Assembly (NCBI GenBank): GCA_964502995.1
Contig: CAZCZB010000001.1
Location: 1-64,000, forward strand
Reading direction: 5' to 3'
Source: Bin87 sp964502995
Lineage (GTDB): Bacteria > Chloroflexota > Dehalococcoidia > Lucifugimonadales > UBA3495
DNA length: 64,000 bases
The position numbers were made by a program, and so were the translations under genes. The first letter of the stretch is position 1, and the number at the start of each line of letters is the position of its first letter. Under the pieces are notes generated by a model. That model was not told the DNA's origin and searched no databases. It saw nothing but the letters and a program-made list of their open reading frames with translations. Below are positions 8,545 through 15,764 of this stretch, one piece after another.

Positions 8545-8606
8545 GATACATTTTCAGACGCTGCCAAGCACCCGCCCATACCGAACGTTGGCAAGGGAGA
8601 CATAGG

Positions 8607-8948
8607 ATGAACTGGCTCACCCTGCGGCGCGTTACCTATGGCACCCTGATAGTGGTCGGAGGCGTGGCCGTCTCCTTAGCGCTATTCGTCATCGCCTACA
8701 CCGTATTGCTTTTTATCGCCGCCGGTTTCGGCAAAGGAGCGGTGGTCGAATGGGACAACGCCGTTCCCCCGTCCCTGGGCGGCCGCAACGCTGCTCGCAT
8801 CTACCAGGAGGGGACCGTGGACGACAGGGGTTGCAGTTTCAGTCTGCGCTTGGCGAGCAACCCGTGGGGTTATCGCACCGTGGCAAGGACGGTCTGGTCG
8901 AACCGAGAGAAGTGCGAGCGGGTTGTCGAGGTGTTCAACGTGCGGTAA
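8607..8948 (+). CDS. Small membrane-anchored protein, 113 aa
   Basis: One strong N-terminal transmembrane helix (about residues 12-40, LIVVGGVAVSLALFVIAYTVLLF) followed by a polar domain with two cysteines (RGCSFSL, REKCERV) that could form a disulfide outside the membrane. GGGAGA precedes the ATG. At the prophage edge and on the plus strand; a role in host surface change or superinfection exclusion is possible but unproven. Confidence 0.6.
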   Translation: MNWLTLRRVTYGTLIVVGGVAVSLALFVIAYTVLLFIAAGFGKGAVVEWDNAVPPSLGGRNAARIYQEGTVDDRGCSFSLRLASNPWGYRTVARTVWSNREKCERVVEVFNVR

Positions 8949-8995
8949 TGCACTCAAGCATTCCTGTCGTCTCTCCTTCAACCCGGCCGGCGCCA

Positions 8996-9777
8996 TTATC
9001 CGTTAACGTATTGCACGCCCAACATGGCCAGGTTCGCCACGAACGCCTCCTCGGTCGGTTTCTCCCGCTTGGTTGGCAGACTGGCTCTCCGGAGCGCCCT
9101 CCGCCACGGACGCATAACCCGATCCCGAGCCGCCCGGTTCTTGAAGTGGCCGGCGCCCACGGAGGTCACATTGGCCCAGCGGAAGTTTTGTTCCGCTTCA
9201 ATCACGGCCATCCAATGCAGAGCAGCTTCTAGGGTTTCTAGCGGGACCTCACGACGCCAAACCATTGGCGACGCGGTGTGATAAAACGCCTGGAGCCGGA
9301 AGATGATCGGGTACCAGTCCACCGGCTCCCGAGGCTCAGCGTCGCCGTTGTCTATGTCCTCTGCCTCATCGTCACGAGCCAGAGCTCGGATAAAAAATCT
9401 GCAATCTGATCCAGCCGTTCCAAAGTAAGTCCGTGGACAGCCTCTACAGGTACTGGATCATAGAAAGCCAGATCCATCAGAAGCCGGTAGTTTGCCTTGA
9501 GCTGGAGCAGCCATTCGGAGTCGTCCATCTGCCCCTGCTGTTCCATGAGTTCCTGAAACTTTACGTTCAGCCGAGACATCTCTTCGAAATCGCCCAGCGC
9601 CAATTCACTGTGCAACTTGACCTGGAATAGTTCGACCGAGGTCTGCGCGGTCCTTACGATGTCGCCGTCGTCGTTCTCCTGGTCCACCATGCGGCGGATC
9701 CTGAACTCGACGGTGGGACGCTCTTCCGGCTCTTGACTCAACCGCAATGAGGGGGCCGGTTTTCGTTTCGGTGGCAT
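8996..9777 (-). CDS. Tail assembly chaperone GT-like fusion (-1 frameshift product)
   Basis: Made if ribosomes slip by -1 at the heptamer at 9391-9397. Reading then leaves the G frame and runs through 9391-8996 without a stop, entering the segment VDWYPIIFRLQAFYH. The product has about 260 residues against 141 for the unshifted form. In lambda-like phages gpG and gpGT wrap the tape measure during tail assembly. The T-like part alone (8996-9322) has only a GTG candidate start, in line with expression by frameshift. Last genes of the late transcript, just after the tail tube gene. Confidence 0.8.
9352..9777 (-). CDS. Tail assembly chaperone G-like protein
   Basis: 141 residues; starts at the ATG at 9777 with AGGAG seven bases upstream rather than the longer in-frame start at 9840. 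Mostly helical and acidic (GDFEEMSRLNVKFQELMEQQG, ERLDQIADFLSELWL). Position right after the tail tube gene, size and the slippery site near its 3' end identify it as the gpG-like chaperone; direct sequence similarity is weak, as usual for this family. Confidence 0.75.
   Translation of the reverse strand: MPPKRKPAPSLRLSQEPEERPTVEFRIRRMVDQENDDGDIVRTAQTSVELFQVKLHSELALGDFEEMSRLNVKFQELMEQQGQMDDSEWLLQLKANYRLLMDLAFYDPVPVEAVHGLTLERLDQIADFLSELWLVTMRQRT
9391..9397 (-). other. Programmed -1 frameshift site
   Basis: On the minus strand the heptamer is TTTTTTA, in the zero frame T-TTT-TTA, the X-XXY-YYZ arrangement. It lies 13 codons before the zero-frame stop, and the -1 frame is open for a further 131 codons. 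Confidence 0.85.
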
Positions 9778-9877
9778 TTGCTGGCTCCTGTCTGGGAAGG
9801 TCGTGATACACGTCGGCCAGGGCAGGATACCAGACCCCACCCTGGCCAGACAATGTGGCCAGTACCGAACCCGATTA

Positions 9878-10462
9878 TCAGGACGGAGTAGCGTCCTGGG
9901 CGTAATACTTCCCGAAACCGAGGGTGCTGTGCTCCAAGGCCGTGAACTCGACCTCGGTCATGGCGCCTTCGCCTTTGACGTAGCTGTACTCGCCCACGTC
10001 CGAAACATGGCACCGGGGAACCCAGTGCTGTGCATTCATGTTGTCGTTGTAGGGGGACTTACCTCTGACTATGATGGCAAGCTCTGCCACGTCGTCGCTG
10101 ATCATCAAATCAAAGGAACGGTGTCCTCCGGTGCCGGTGCCGGGCGCTATATCAGTGACCGAGTTGTTGTTCATAATTTTGGCCAGTGTCTCTGCCGTCA
10201 TGTCCACCAGTGGGACTGTCAAGGCAAAGCCCTGTTCTTCCAGAAACGCCTTCTGGGGCGCGGTGCTACCCAGCACCTGCTGGTATGCGTAGCTGCGGCT
10301 GGGAGTGATCGTCACGCCGTCATCGCCATAGCTTTTGCTGCCGTTGGTGCCCAGCTTGCTCCAGCCTTCACCTGGTTCTGACGAGATTTCCGGCGCCGCC
10401 GTCCCGACCGCGGCGTAATACACGGTGACGGGGCCGTTGACGATTTCAAAAGGCGTGGGCAT
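9878..10462 (-). CDS. Major tail tube protein
   Basis: 194 residues, beta-rich, with a conserved-looking start (MPTPFEIVNGPVTVYYA) and a central VPLVDMTAETLAKIMNNN segment typical of siphovirus tube proteins. It lies between the tail-terminator-like gene and the G/GT chaperones, the classic order. Function is inferred mainly from position, length and composition. Confidence 0.72.
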   Translation of the reverse strand: MPTPFEIVNGPVTVYYAAVGTAAPEISSEPGEGWSKLGTNGSKSYGDDGVTITPSRSYAYQQVLGSTAPQKAFLEEQGFALTVPLVDMTAETLAKIMNNNSVTDIAPGTGTGGHRSFDLMISDDVAELAIIVRGKSPYNDNMNAQHWVPRCHVSDVGEYSYVKGEGAMTEVEFTALEHSTLGFGKYYAQDATPS

Positions 10463-10482
10463 TCGTTCGTCCCTCCTTGTAG

Positions 10483-10920
10483 TTATTCACGGACTGTTTG
10501 GCAAATGGGGCTGGCGCTGAGCTCGTACATGCTGATCACGCAGGGCCACCGGATGTCGGGGTCTCGCTGCGAAAGCGGACCACCGCTAACCACCGCGTCT
10601 CGCAGGATGGTCTCGTGAATTGTGTCAACCAGACCATGGAATTCCGTCATGTATTCGTACACCTTGGCATCCAGGTCGTCAGCGTCGTTGGGGGTTTCCC
10701 CGTAACTGCGGATGCTCAAACGGATGACACGCCAGGGGAGGTAACTGCGCGCCCCTGGACCGAGCCTGCCTCCGGGAGCCTGTTGCACGACGACGCAATG
10801 CCGAGGTCCGGCTGCGATCTCGTGCTTGGGCAACTCCCCGCCATACACCCTGTCCACCACCAATGCAGCAATGGATTCCTGGGCGTTCAGCGCGGAGACG
10901 ATGGCCGGCAAGGGGCGCAC
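10483..10920 (-). CDS. Tail terminator / tail completion protein
   Basis: 145 residues; the opening LPAIVSALNAQESIAALVVDRVYGG and the alternating strand-helix pattern resemble siphovirus tail-terminator proteins, which cap the tail tube and join it to the head. Immediately upstream of the tube gene, as expected. Confidence 0.6.
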   Translation of the reverse strand: MRPLPAIVSALNAQESIAALVVDRVYGGELPKHEIAAGPRHCVVVQQAPGGRLGPGARSYLPWRVIRLSIRSYGETPNDADDLDAKVYEYMTEFHGLVDTIHETILRDAVVSGGPLSQRDPDIRWPCVISMYELSASPICQTVRE

Positions 10921-10929
10921 TAGGCCAAC

Positions 10930-11628
10930 CTACCCGGAACGCCGGGTGATGTAGCTGTTGAGGATGGCGACCAGAGCCTCGGCCTTCTCGACGTCGGCGG
11001 CCTCGGCCTTCTCGATCTCCAACTGCTTCGTAGCGATGGCGTCCTTGATGCGTGCGACCTCCGCGTCGGCGTCCCTCACCATGGTGGCGGATCGGGTCTG
11101 GGCGACGGACACCAACTCATCGGCCGACTTGACCGCTGCGACCCGGTCGCTTTCGGCTTCCGGCAGGGTCCGCTCCAACACTTCCAGTTCGATCTCCTTC
11201 TGCGCCTTGAGCGCTCGGGAGTTGGCGAAAGCCTGAGAGCTGGCCGCGTACAGGTCGGCGAAAGCCTCCGGCACGGGATCCTCCGCTACCGGGGCCGCTT
11301 CGACCTTGGGCGCGGCTGCCGGAGCGGGGTCGGCGGCGGGCGCCGGAGCAGTGGCCTCGGGTTTGGCCTCGGCCTGAACGGGGGCGGGCATCGGATCGGC
11401 GGCCTCAGCCTCTGGTTCGGGGGCCGGGGTGTCCGCCTTCTCCGGGGCGGGGTCGTTGGACTCGACCTGAACGTCGATTGCGACGTTGCTAATTTCGGTG
11501 TCTGCCATGATCGTATCCTCCTTGATACTTGGTTGATCGCGTCTGGGACGAGCCGGTATGGCTTCATCCGGATCCCCTTGATTGTTGTCTTTGAACCTGC
11601 TCAGCAGGCCCTTCAACCACCTCCACAT
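10930..11628 (-). CDS. Pro/Ala/Glu-rich coiled-coil protein
   Basis: 232 residues. A short amphipathic start (MWRWLKGLLSRFKD), a long Pro-Ala-Glu linker and a C-terminal coiled coil (about 130-225). The ATG overlaps the stop of the nuclease gene as TAATG. A second in-frame ATG at 11508 has a better AGGAGG, so a 192-residue form is likely also or instead made. Not assigned to a family; a structural or scaffold-like role in the tail is possible. Confidence 0.65.
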   Translation of the reverse strand: MWRWLKGLLSRFKDNNQGDPDEAIPARPRRDQPSIKEDTIMADTEISNVAIDVQVESNDPAPEKADTPAPEPEAEAADPMPAPVQAEAKPEATAPAPAADPAPAAAPKVEAAPVAEDPVPEAFADLYAASSQAFANSRALKAQKEIELEVLERTLPEAESDRVAAVKSADELVSVAQTRSATMVRDADAEVARIKDAIATKQLEIEKAEAADVEKAEALVAILNSYITRRSG

Positions 11629-12041
11629 TAGATTTGCTCCCGATCTCGCAGCCATGCGATGTTTGCCATGTGCTGGGTACGGAGGGTCTCCCGACTACCG
11701 CCGGAATACGGGACGCCGAGGCGTTGGTCGAGGAGGTGGTCGCGCAGGGACAACCCGTCCACGACTATATCGCCCAGCGGCCGGCCGTATTTTCCAGCCC
11801 ATTGCTCACTGACAAAGATGACTTCTTCTCCACTGTTCACGAAGGCATTGGCGACATCCCGCGCCAGTCGAGCGGCGGCTTTGGACTCGTCGGTGCCGCC
11901 CCGTAGTTCCGGGGTGTCCACCCCCGACAATCGGATGCTGTGCCGGGTCTGGATCTCGAACCCGAGGTCAATCGCCAGGTCGAAGGTGTCGCCGTCGTAG
12001 TTGGATATGAGACGGCAGGGGAATCTCCATTCGTGTGCCAT
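11628..12041 (-). CDS. Thermonuclease-like (SNase-fold) protein
   Basis: 137 residues. Early strand CRLISNYDGDTFDL and GVDTPELRGG match the SNase pattern (calcium-binding Asp residues, then the GhDTPE motif with the catalytic Arg region); later GKYGRPLGDI corresponds to the usual KYGRxLA segment. Would cleave DNA or RNA with calcium. No signal peptide. Lies among membrane-protein genes of the late operon; could degrade host nucleic acid at lysis, but this is inference. Confidence 0.75.
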   Translation of the reverse strand: MAHEWRFPCRLISNYDGDTFDLAIDLGFEIQTRHSIRLSGVDTPELRGGTDESKAAARLARDVANAFVNSGEEVIFVSEQWAGKYGRPLGDIVVDGLSLRDHLLDQRLGVPYSGGSRETLRTQHMANIAWLRDREQI

Positions 12042-12046
12042 GTCAA

Positions 12047-12397
12047 TTACGCCATAATCTCCAATAATCGGAGCGTCACCCATGCAGTCCAAGCGATGCT
12101 CACGGGCAACGCGGCGTACAGCCCTGCCATGCGGTCGGCGATGTCGCGGCTGATCGCGTCGGGCGTCGGGGCTTTGCCCTCATACCACGCATCGCGGCGG
12201 CTGCGGTATCGCCAAAACTCCGTTACCTGATACACCCAATAATCGGCGATCAGCACCAGGGCGAGGACGGGCGCGGGCAGCAAGCAACCGACGATAAAAC
12301 CCTGCGCCCGGTGACCCCAATAAGACCAACGGTACTCAGGATTGCGTGGCTCTCGCTGGAAAACCTCGGGATCGGTCTGTGTGTCGTAACCTGCCAC
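12047..12397 (-). CDS. Two-helix membrane protein, 116 aa
   Basis: Two hydrophobic segments: residues 32-56 (GFIVGCLLPAPVLALVLIADYWVY) and about 90-114 (LYAALPVSIAWTAWVTLRLLEIM). Polar N-terminus. Not recognised. Sits next to another phage membrane protein, so it may belong to the lysis set (antiholin or spanin-like). Confidence 0.6.
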   Translation of the reverse strand: MAGYDTQTDPEVFQREPRNPEYRWSYWGHRAQGFIVGCLLPAPVLALVLIADYWVYQVTEFWRYRSRRDAWYEGKAPTPDAISRDIADRMAGLYAALPVSIAWTAWVTLRLLEIMA

Positions 12398-12402
12398 GAT
12401 CG

Positions 12403-12786
12403 TCAGCCTGCCTTTTCCTTGTCGCTCTGAAATCGGCCGAAGAGTTCACCGATCAGCAGGCCGATGCCGCCGGCCAGCATGAGTAGTAGTCCCTCGAACG
12501 CCGCGTCCTTGAACACGTCCGCGTTGGTGAACCGCTCCAGCATGGTAGCCAGGTAGAGAGAGCACACGAACATGGTGAGCATGGTCGGGTACGCTTTCAC
12601 CGATGCGGCCACGACCGCCTTGGACATGAAGATGCCGATAACAACGGCGTTCACCTTGAAACTGGTAACCTCAAGGCCGTGGTCCAGGATGAGGTACGTA
12701 CACCAAGCCGTGGTCATCAAGACGATGATGAAGATCCACTGTGCCTTGATGTGTTCGCGGTACGCCGCGATGAAATTGGATAGCAT
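12403..12786 (-). CDS. Holin-like membrane protein
   Basis: 127 residues from the ATG at 12786 (GGGAGGG upstream). About four hydrophobic segments (IFIIVLMTTAWCTYLIL, VNAVVIGIFMSKAVVAA, TMLTMFVCSLYLATML, GLLLMLAGGIGLLIG) and a charged tail QSDKEKAG, which fits a holin. No sequence signature is decisive. Confidence 0.55.
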   Translation of the reverse strand: MLSNFIAAYREHIKAQWIFIIVLMTTAWCTYLILDHGLEVTSFKVNAVVIGIFMSKAVVAASVKAYPTMLTMFVCSLYLATMLERFTNADVFKDAAFEGLLLMLAGGIGLLIGELFGRFQSDKEKAG

Positions 12787-12797
12787 GATTGCCCTCC

Positions 12798-12887
12798 CTA
12801 CGGTGAGTTGGCTATGCACACGGAGACGCCGATTAGAACGACCACCAATGCGAAAATCATCAAGATGTCTTTCAGCCGGCGGGCCAC
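12798..12887 (-). CDS. Single-helix micropeptide, 29 aa
   Basis: GTG start with GGAG nine bases upstream. The sequence has basic residues first (VARRLKDIL), then one transmembrane helix (MIFALVVVLIGVSVCIA), then stop. It lies between the holin-like gene and the next upstream gene, where small lysis regulators or spanin parts are common. Confidence 0.5.
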   Translation of the reverse strand: MARRLKDILMIFALVVVLIGVSVCIANSP

Positions 12888-12916
12888 TTTATTCGTCTCC
12901 GCACATGCCGTTTCGT

Positions 12917-13378
12917 CTAGCCGAACGCTGCCTTGTAGGCGCTGGCGACGCTCTTACACGCCGCCAAATCCCACTGGCCCGAACGCATCGTCGCCAATGC
13001 GTAGTCCGGCACATAGGACAGGTCCTCGCTATCCAGCCATTCCTTCACCGTCATGGGGCGGGCCGGCCGGTTCTCGGGCCTGCGGTGCCAGTGGGACAGC
13101 CAGCCGAGCACCCGCCCGAACTTGTTTCTCTTACCGCTGCGGTCGTGCATTGCCGCGTCGAGCATCTGCAGGTGCCACCCGCGGCATTCGCTCAAGTCCT
13201 CGTCCGAATACTCCACCGAGACGCGGCGGTGCATTTCGTTGAGGGCCGCCAACAGCCGGTCGCTCAGCTCGCGAAAAGCCTGTCGTCTTTCTCGCGAGCC
13301 GGGTCGCCTCCGGACCGCGGCGGTCCAACTGGGCTTCGCCTCGGCGCAGTACCGGTCCACCATTTCTGCGATAGTCAT
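12917..13378 (-). CDS. Hypothetical late protein, 153 aa
   Basis: Not recognised. Arg-rich and helical in the first half (RRPGSRERRQAFRELSDRLLAALNEMHRR), Trp-rich in the middle (GRVLGWLSHWHRR). GGAGG precedes the ATG. Its place before the holin-like gene would suit a lysis protein, but I see no endolysin motif. Confidence 0.6.
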   Translation of the reverse strand: MTIAEMVDRYCAEAKPSWTAAVRRRPGSRERRQAFRELSDRLLAALNEMHRRVSVEYSDEDLSECRGWHLQMLDAAMHDRSGKRNKFGRVLGWLSHWHRRPENRPARPMTVKEWLDSEDLSYVPDYALATMRSGQWDLAACKSVASAYKAAFG

Positions 13379-13418
13379 TAGCGGCCTCCGCTCTCAGTCG
13401 TGTCAATCGCCCTGTCCG

Positions 13419-14318
13419 TTACAGCGGGCGCCCTTCCCCGATGCTGATGGCGCCGTGGGTGACGAAGCCGATGTCCATGGCCTCGCTGTCGCGGACCACC
13501 TGCGGCAGACCCTCCGCTTCCAGCAGTTCATTGATGCCAGCCGCCGGCGAGGACAGGCTACCGTTGTAGGACCTCTGAATGTAGAGCGCGCGCCACTGGC
13601 CCATCAGCCGGTACTCGTAGTCCACCTCGACGCGCAGGGAACCCTGCCCCATCTGGATGCTCACCGGGTACTCGGTCTTCGGCGCGGCGTTGACCGATGC
13701 CGTCAGGGACAGCTCCCGGCCTTCCAGGTCGGTATGGGCCTGACCCGACGTTCGTTCGTTGCCCACGGTGAACTCGATCTTGCGGGTAGCGCTGGCGTTG
13801 AATCCGGCGTACTCGCCGCCGACCTCGATCTCCAGCCCGTTCATCAGGGACCATGACCAGGTGTTTTCGGTGTGCCGCTCATCGGTCACCTCGCGCCGGT
13901 ACGTGAGGCTGGCGGACTGATCGGGCTGCTCCTGCGTGTCATGGTTCATAATCGAGGTGGTATTGATGGCGTCGGTGCTGCCCGTGGAGCTGATTAGCCG
14001 TGCGCCGACCGCCCGCTTTTCAAGTCTGACCTGGTTGGCTTCGCCCCAGGCATCGTGATAGGGAGTCCACTCATGCGGAACCTTGTGAGCGCTGGAGCCA
14101 ATCACTGGGTCGCTGGTGACGAACTCGTCGGGGTAGCGTCCCCACCAGTTGTTGATCTGAGGCCAGAGACTGGGATGGCTGTCGCGGCCCACGACCTGCC
14201 GGGGCAACCCGAACAGTTCCATGGCTTCGTCGTTGACGACCATCACCTCAAACCCCGACGCCCTGACCTCCGATTCGTCGAGGTTGTCCCGCAGGTGTAC
14301 TTCCAGTCTGATTGCCAT
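13419..14318 (-). CDS. Aerolysin/ETX-MTX2-like beta protein
   Basis: 299 residues. The segment from about 125 to 250 (DQSASLTYRREVTDERHTENTWSW, MNGLEIEVGGEYAGF, then NAAPKTEYPVSIQMGQGSLRVEVDYEYRL) has the alternating Ser/Thr pattern, the TWSWS-like core and the late strand pair seen in the pore-forming module of aerolysin-type toxins. The N-terminal 120 residues are a separate domain. In the late operon between a large repeat protein and lysis-type genes, so probably a virion protein. The family call is by eye, not by search. Confidence 0.55.
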   Translation of the reverse strand: MAIRLEVHLRDNLDESEVRASGFEVMVVNDEAMELFGLPRQVVGRDSHPSLWPQINNWWGRYPDEFVTSDPVIGSSAHKVPHEWTPYHDAWGEANQVRLEKRAVGARLISSTGSTDAINTTSIMNHDTQEQPDQSASLTYRREVTDERHTENTWSWSLMNGLEIEVGGEYAGFNASATRKIEFTVGNERTSGQAHTDLEGRELSLTASVNAAPKTEYPVSIQMGQGSLRVEVDYEYRLMGQWRALYIQRSYNGSLSSPAAGINELLEAEGLPQVVRDSEAMDIGFVTHGAISIGEGRPL

Positions 14319-14321
14319 TAC

Positions 14322-15734
14322 CTATCTCCCGATCCTTTCCAGTTCGTTTGCGATGGGCGTCCAACCGCTCCAGAGTTGCGCCTGCTCGCGAGCGTCGGCG
14401 GAGGTGAACGGTTCGGTCGGCGCCTCTCGGTCGCCATGCCAGTCCGGGGATTCCCCGAACGTCAGCAACACCCGGTACCAGTTCTCGCCGTACCAGGGGG
14501 GCTTGCGCTGGGTGCTCTCGTAGTAGCGGCGAACGGTCGCCAGCACGTCGGCGCGAACGGTCGGCTTCTCCTGTGGCTCAGGCGTCAGTCCAGCGTCAGC
14601 AACAGCCGCGTCATCTGTGTCGCCTGATGCATCTTCGGTGGCGACATGAGTGCCATCCAGACGTTCCAAGCGTTCCAGTTCATCGGCAAAGGGTCGCCAG
14701 CCATCCCAATGCCGCACCTCGTTACGGGCATCCGCCGAAGTGAACGGCTCAGTGGGTTCCGGCTGAATGAGCGAGCCGTGCCATACCCGCGGGCGATAGC
14801 CCAAGGCCCACAGGGTCCGGTACCAGTTCGCGCCGTAGTTTCGGGACGGGTGCAGCCGGTCGCCTTTCCAATTCCGCTGGGCCATCGCAACGATCCGCAT
14901 GTTGGCGTTGGCCTTGCGCTCTGCGTATCGGGCCTCCTCTGCCTCTCGCTCGGCCAGCATCCGCTCAGCCTCGGTCTGGGACTCCTCCCTCTCGGCCTGA
15001 CGCGCTGCGCGGGCTTCCGATGATAGGACAGCCTCCGTATGGATGCGGACGCTGTCAGGCGTCTCGCCGTCCCATTCCCAGCCCTGGTCCTCCAACTCGA
15101 TCCAGTGCCCGTCCCGCTCTGCGAAATCGAAATGGTTTCGGTGGTGCTGCTGGAACCGAAGCTCGCCGAACCACCACATATCCTTACCGGCCGAGACCAC
15201 GAAGCGGTAGTCGTCATCGGTCAGGCCCAGGGCCTCGATGCTGGTTTCGTTGTCCCACTCGGCCGATACCGAGCGGGCCACATGATCCGGCCCGTTGCAT
15301 ACGACCAGCTCGAACCGTGAGCAGAATGCCTTGAAACGCAGGTCCCGCCCGACCGTGTCCTGGAAACCCCACCGCACCGTGCCGTCTTCGTCGATCTCGA
15401 CATACGATTCCAGATAGGCGTTGCGCTCCTCGCACAGGCGATCCGGCGCTGGGCGCCAGCCGATGCCATTCAGATGACGCTCCAGTTCCGGCAGGAACGG
15501 CTTGCCGTAGAACGCACGGAGGACGCGGGCCTTCGCCAGTGTGCTGTCAATACGGGTGTAGCCGCTGACGCAGAGACCCCACTTCCGATAGCCGATGTGG
15601 GCGAGCACCGACATGTGCGGGTTGGTTTTGCCGCCCGCCTCGATGGTGGCGGCTTGGTCCTGCCAGATCAGGTCGGCCAGATTGCGCCGGTCGTCGAACA
15701 CGTCGGGCTCGGTGGGGTGTGGTCCTCGAGGCAT
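14322..15734 (-). CDS. Large hypothetical late protein with duplicated C-terminal module
   Basis: 470 residues. The N-terminal 240 are mixed alpha/beta and Trp-rich; 250-290 is a charged coiled coil. The C-terminus holds two copies of a ~70-residue module sharing NWYR-L-x-G, WHG, PTEPFTSADAR and W-GW-P-A-ELER (about 300-360 and 400-470). No known domain recognised. Directly downstream of the giant fibre gene, so it may be a fibre partner or chaperone. Confidence 0.6.
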   Translation of the reverse strand: MPRGPHPTEPDVFDDRRNLADLIWQDQAATIEAGGKTNPHMSVLAHIGYRKWGLCVSGYTRIDSTLAKARVLRAFYGKPFLPELERHLNGIGWRPAPDRLCEERNAYLESYVEIDEDGTVRWGFQDTVGRDLRFKAFCSRFELVVCNGPDHVARSVSAEWDNETSIEALGLTDDDYRFVVSAGKDMWWFGELRFQQHHRNHFDFAERDGHWIELEDQGWEWDGETPDSVRIHTEAVLSSEARAARQAEREESQTEAERMLAEREAEEARYAERKANANMRIVAMAQRNWKGDRLHPSRNYGANWYRTLWALGYRPRVWHGSLIQPEPTEPFTSADARNEVRHWDGWRPFADELERLERLDGTHVATEDASGDTDDAAVADAGLTPEPQEKPTVRADVLATVRRYYESTQRKPPWYGENWYRVLLTFGESPDWHGDREAPTEPFTSADAREQAQLWSGWTPIANELERIGR

Positions 15735-15764
15735 GGTTCCTCCTATCAGTCAGTCGGTCGAAAT

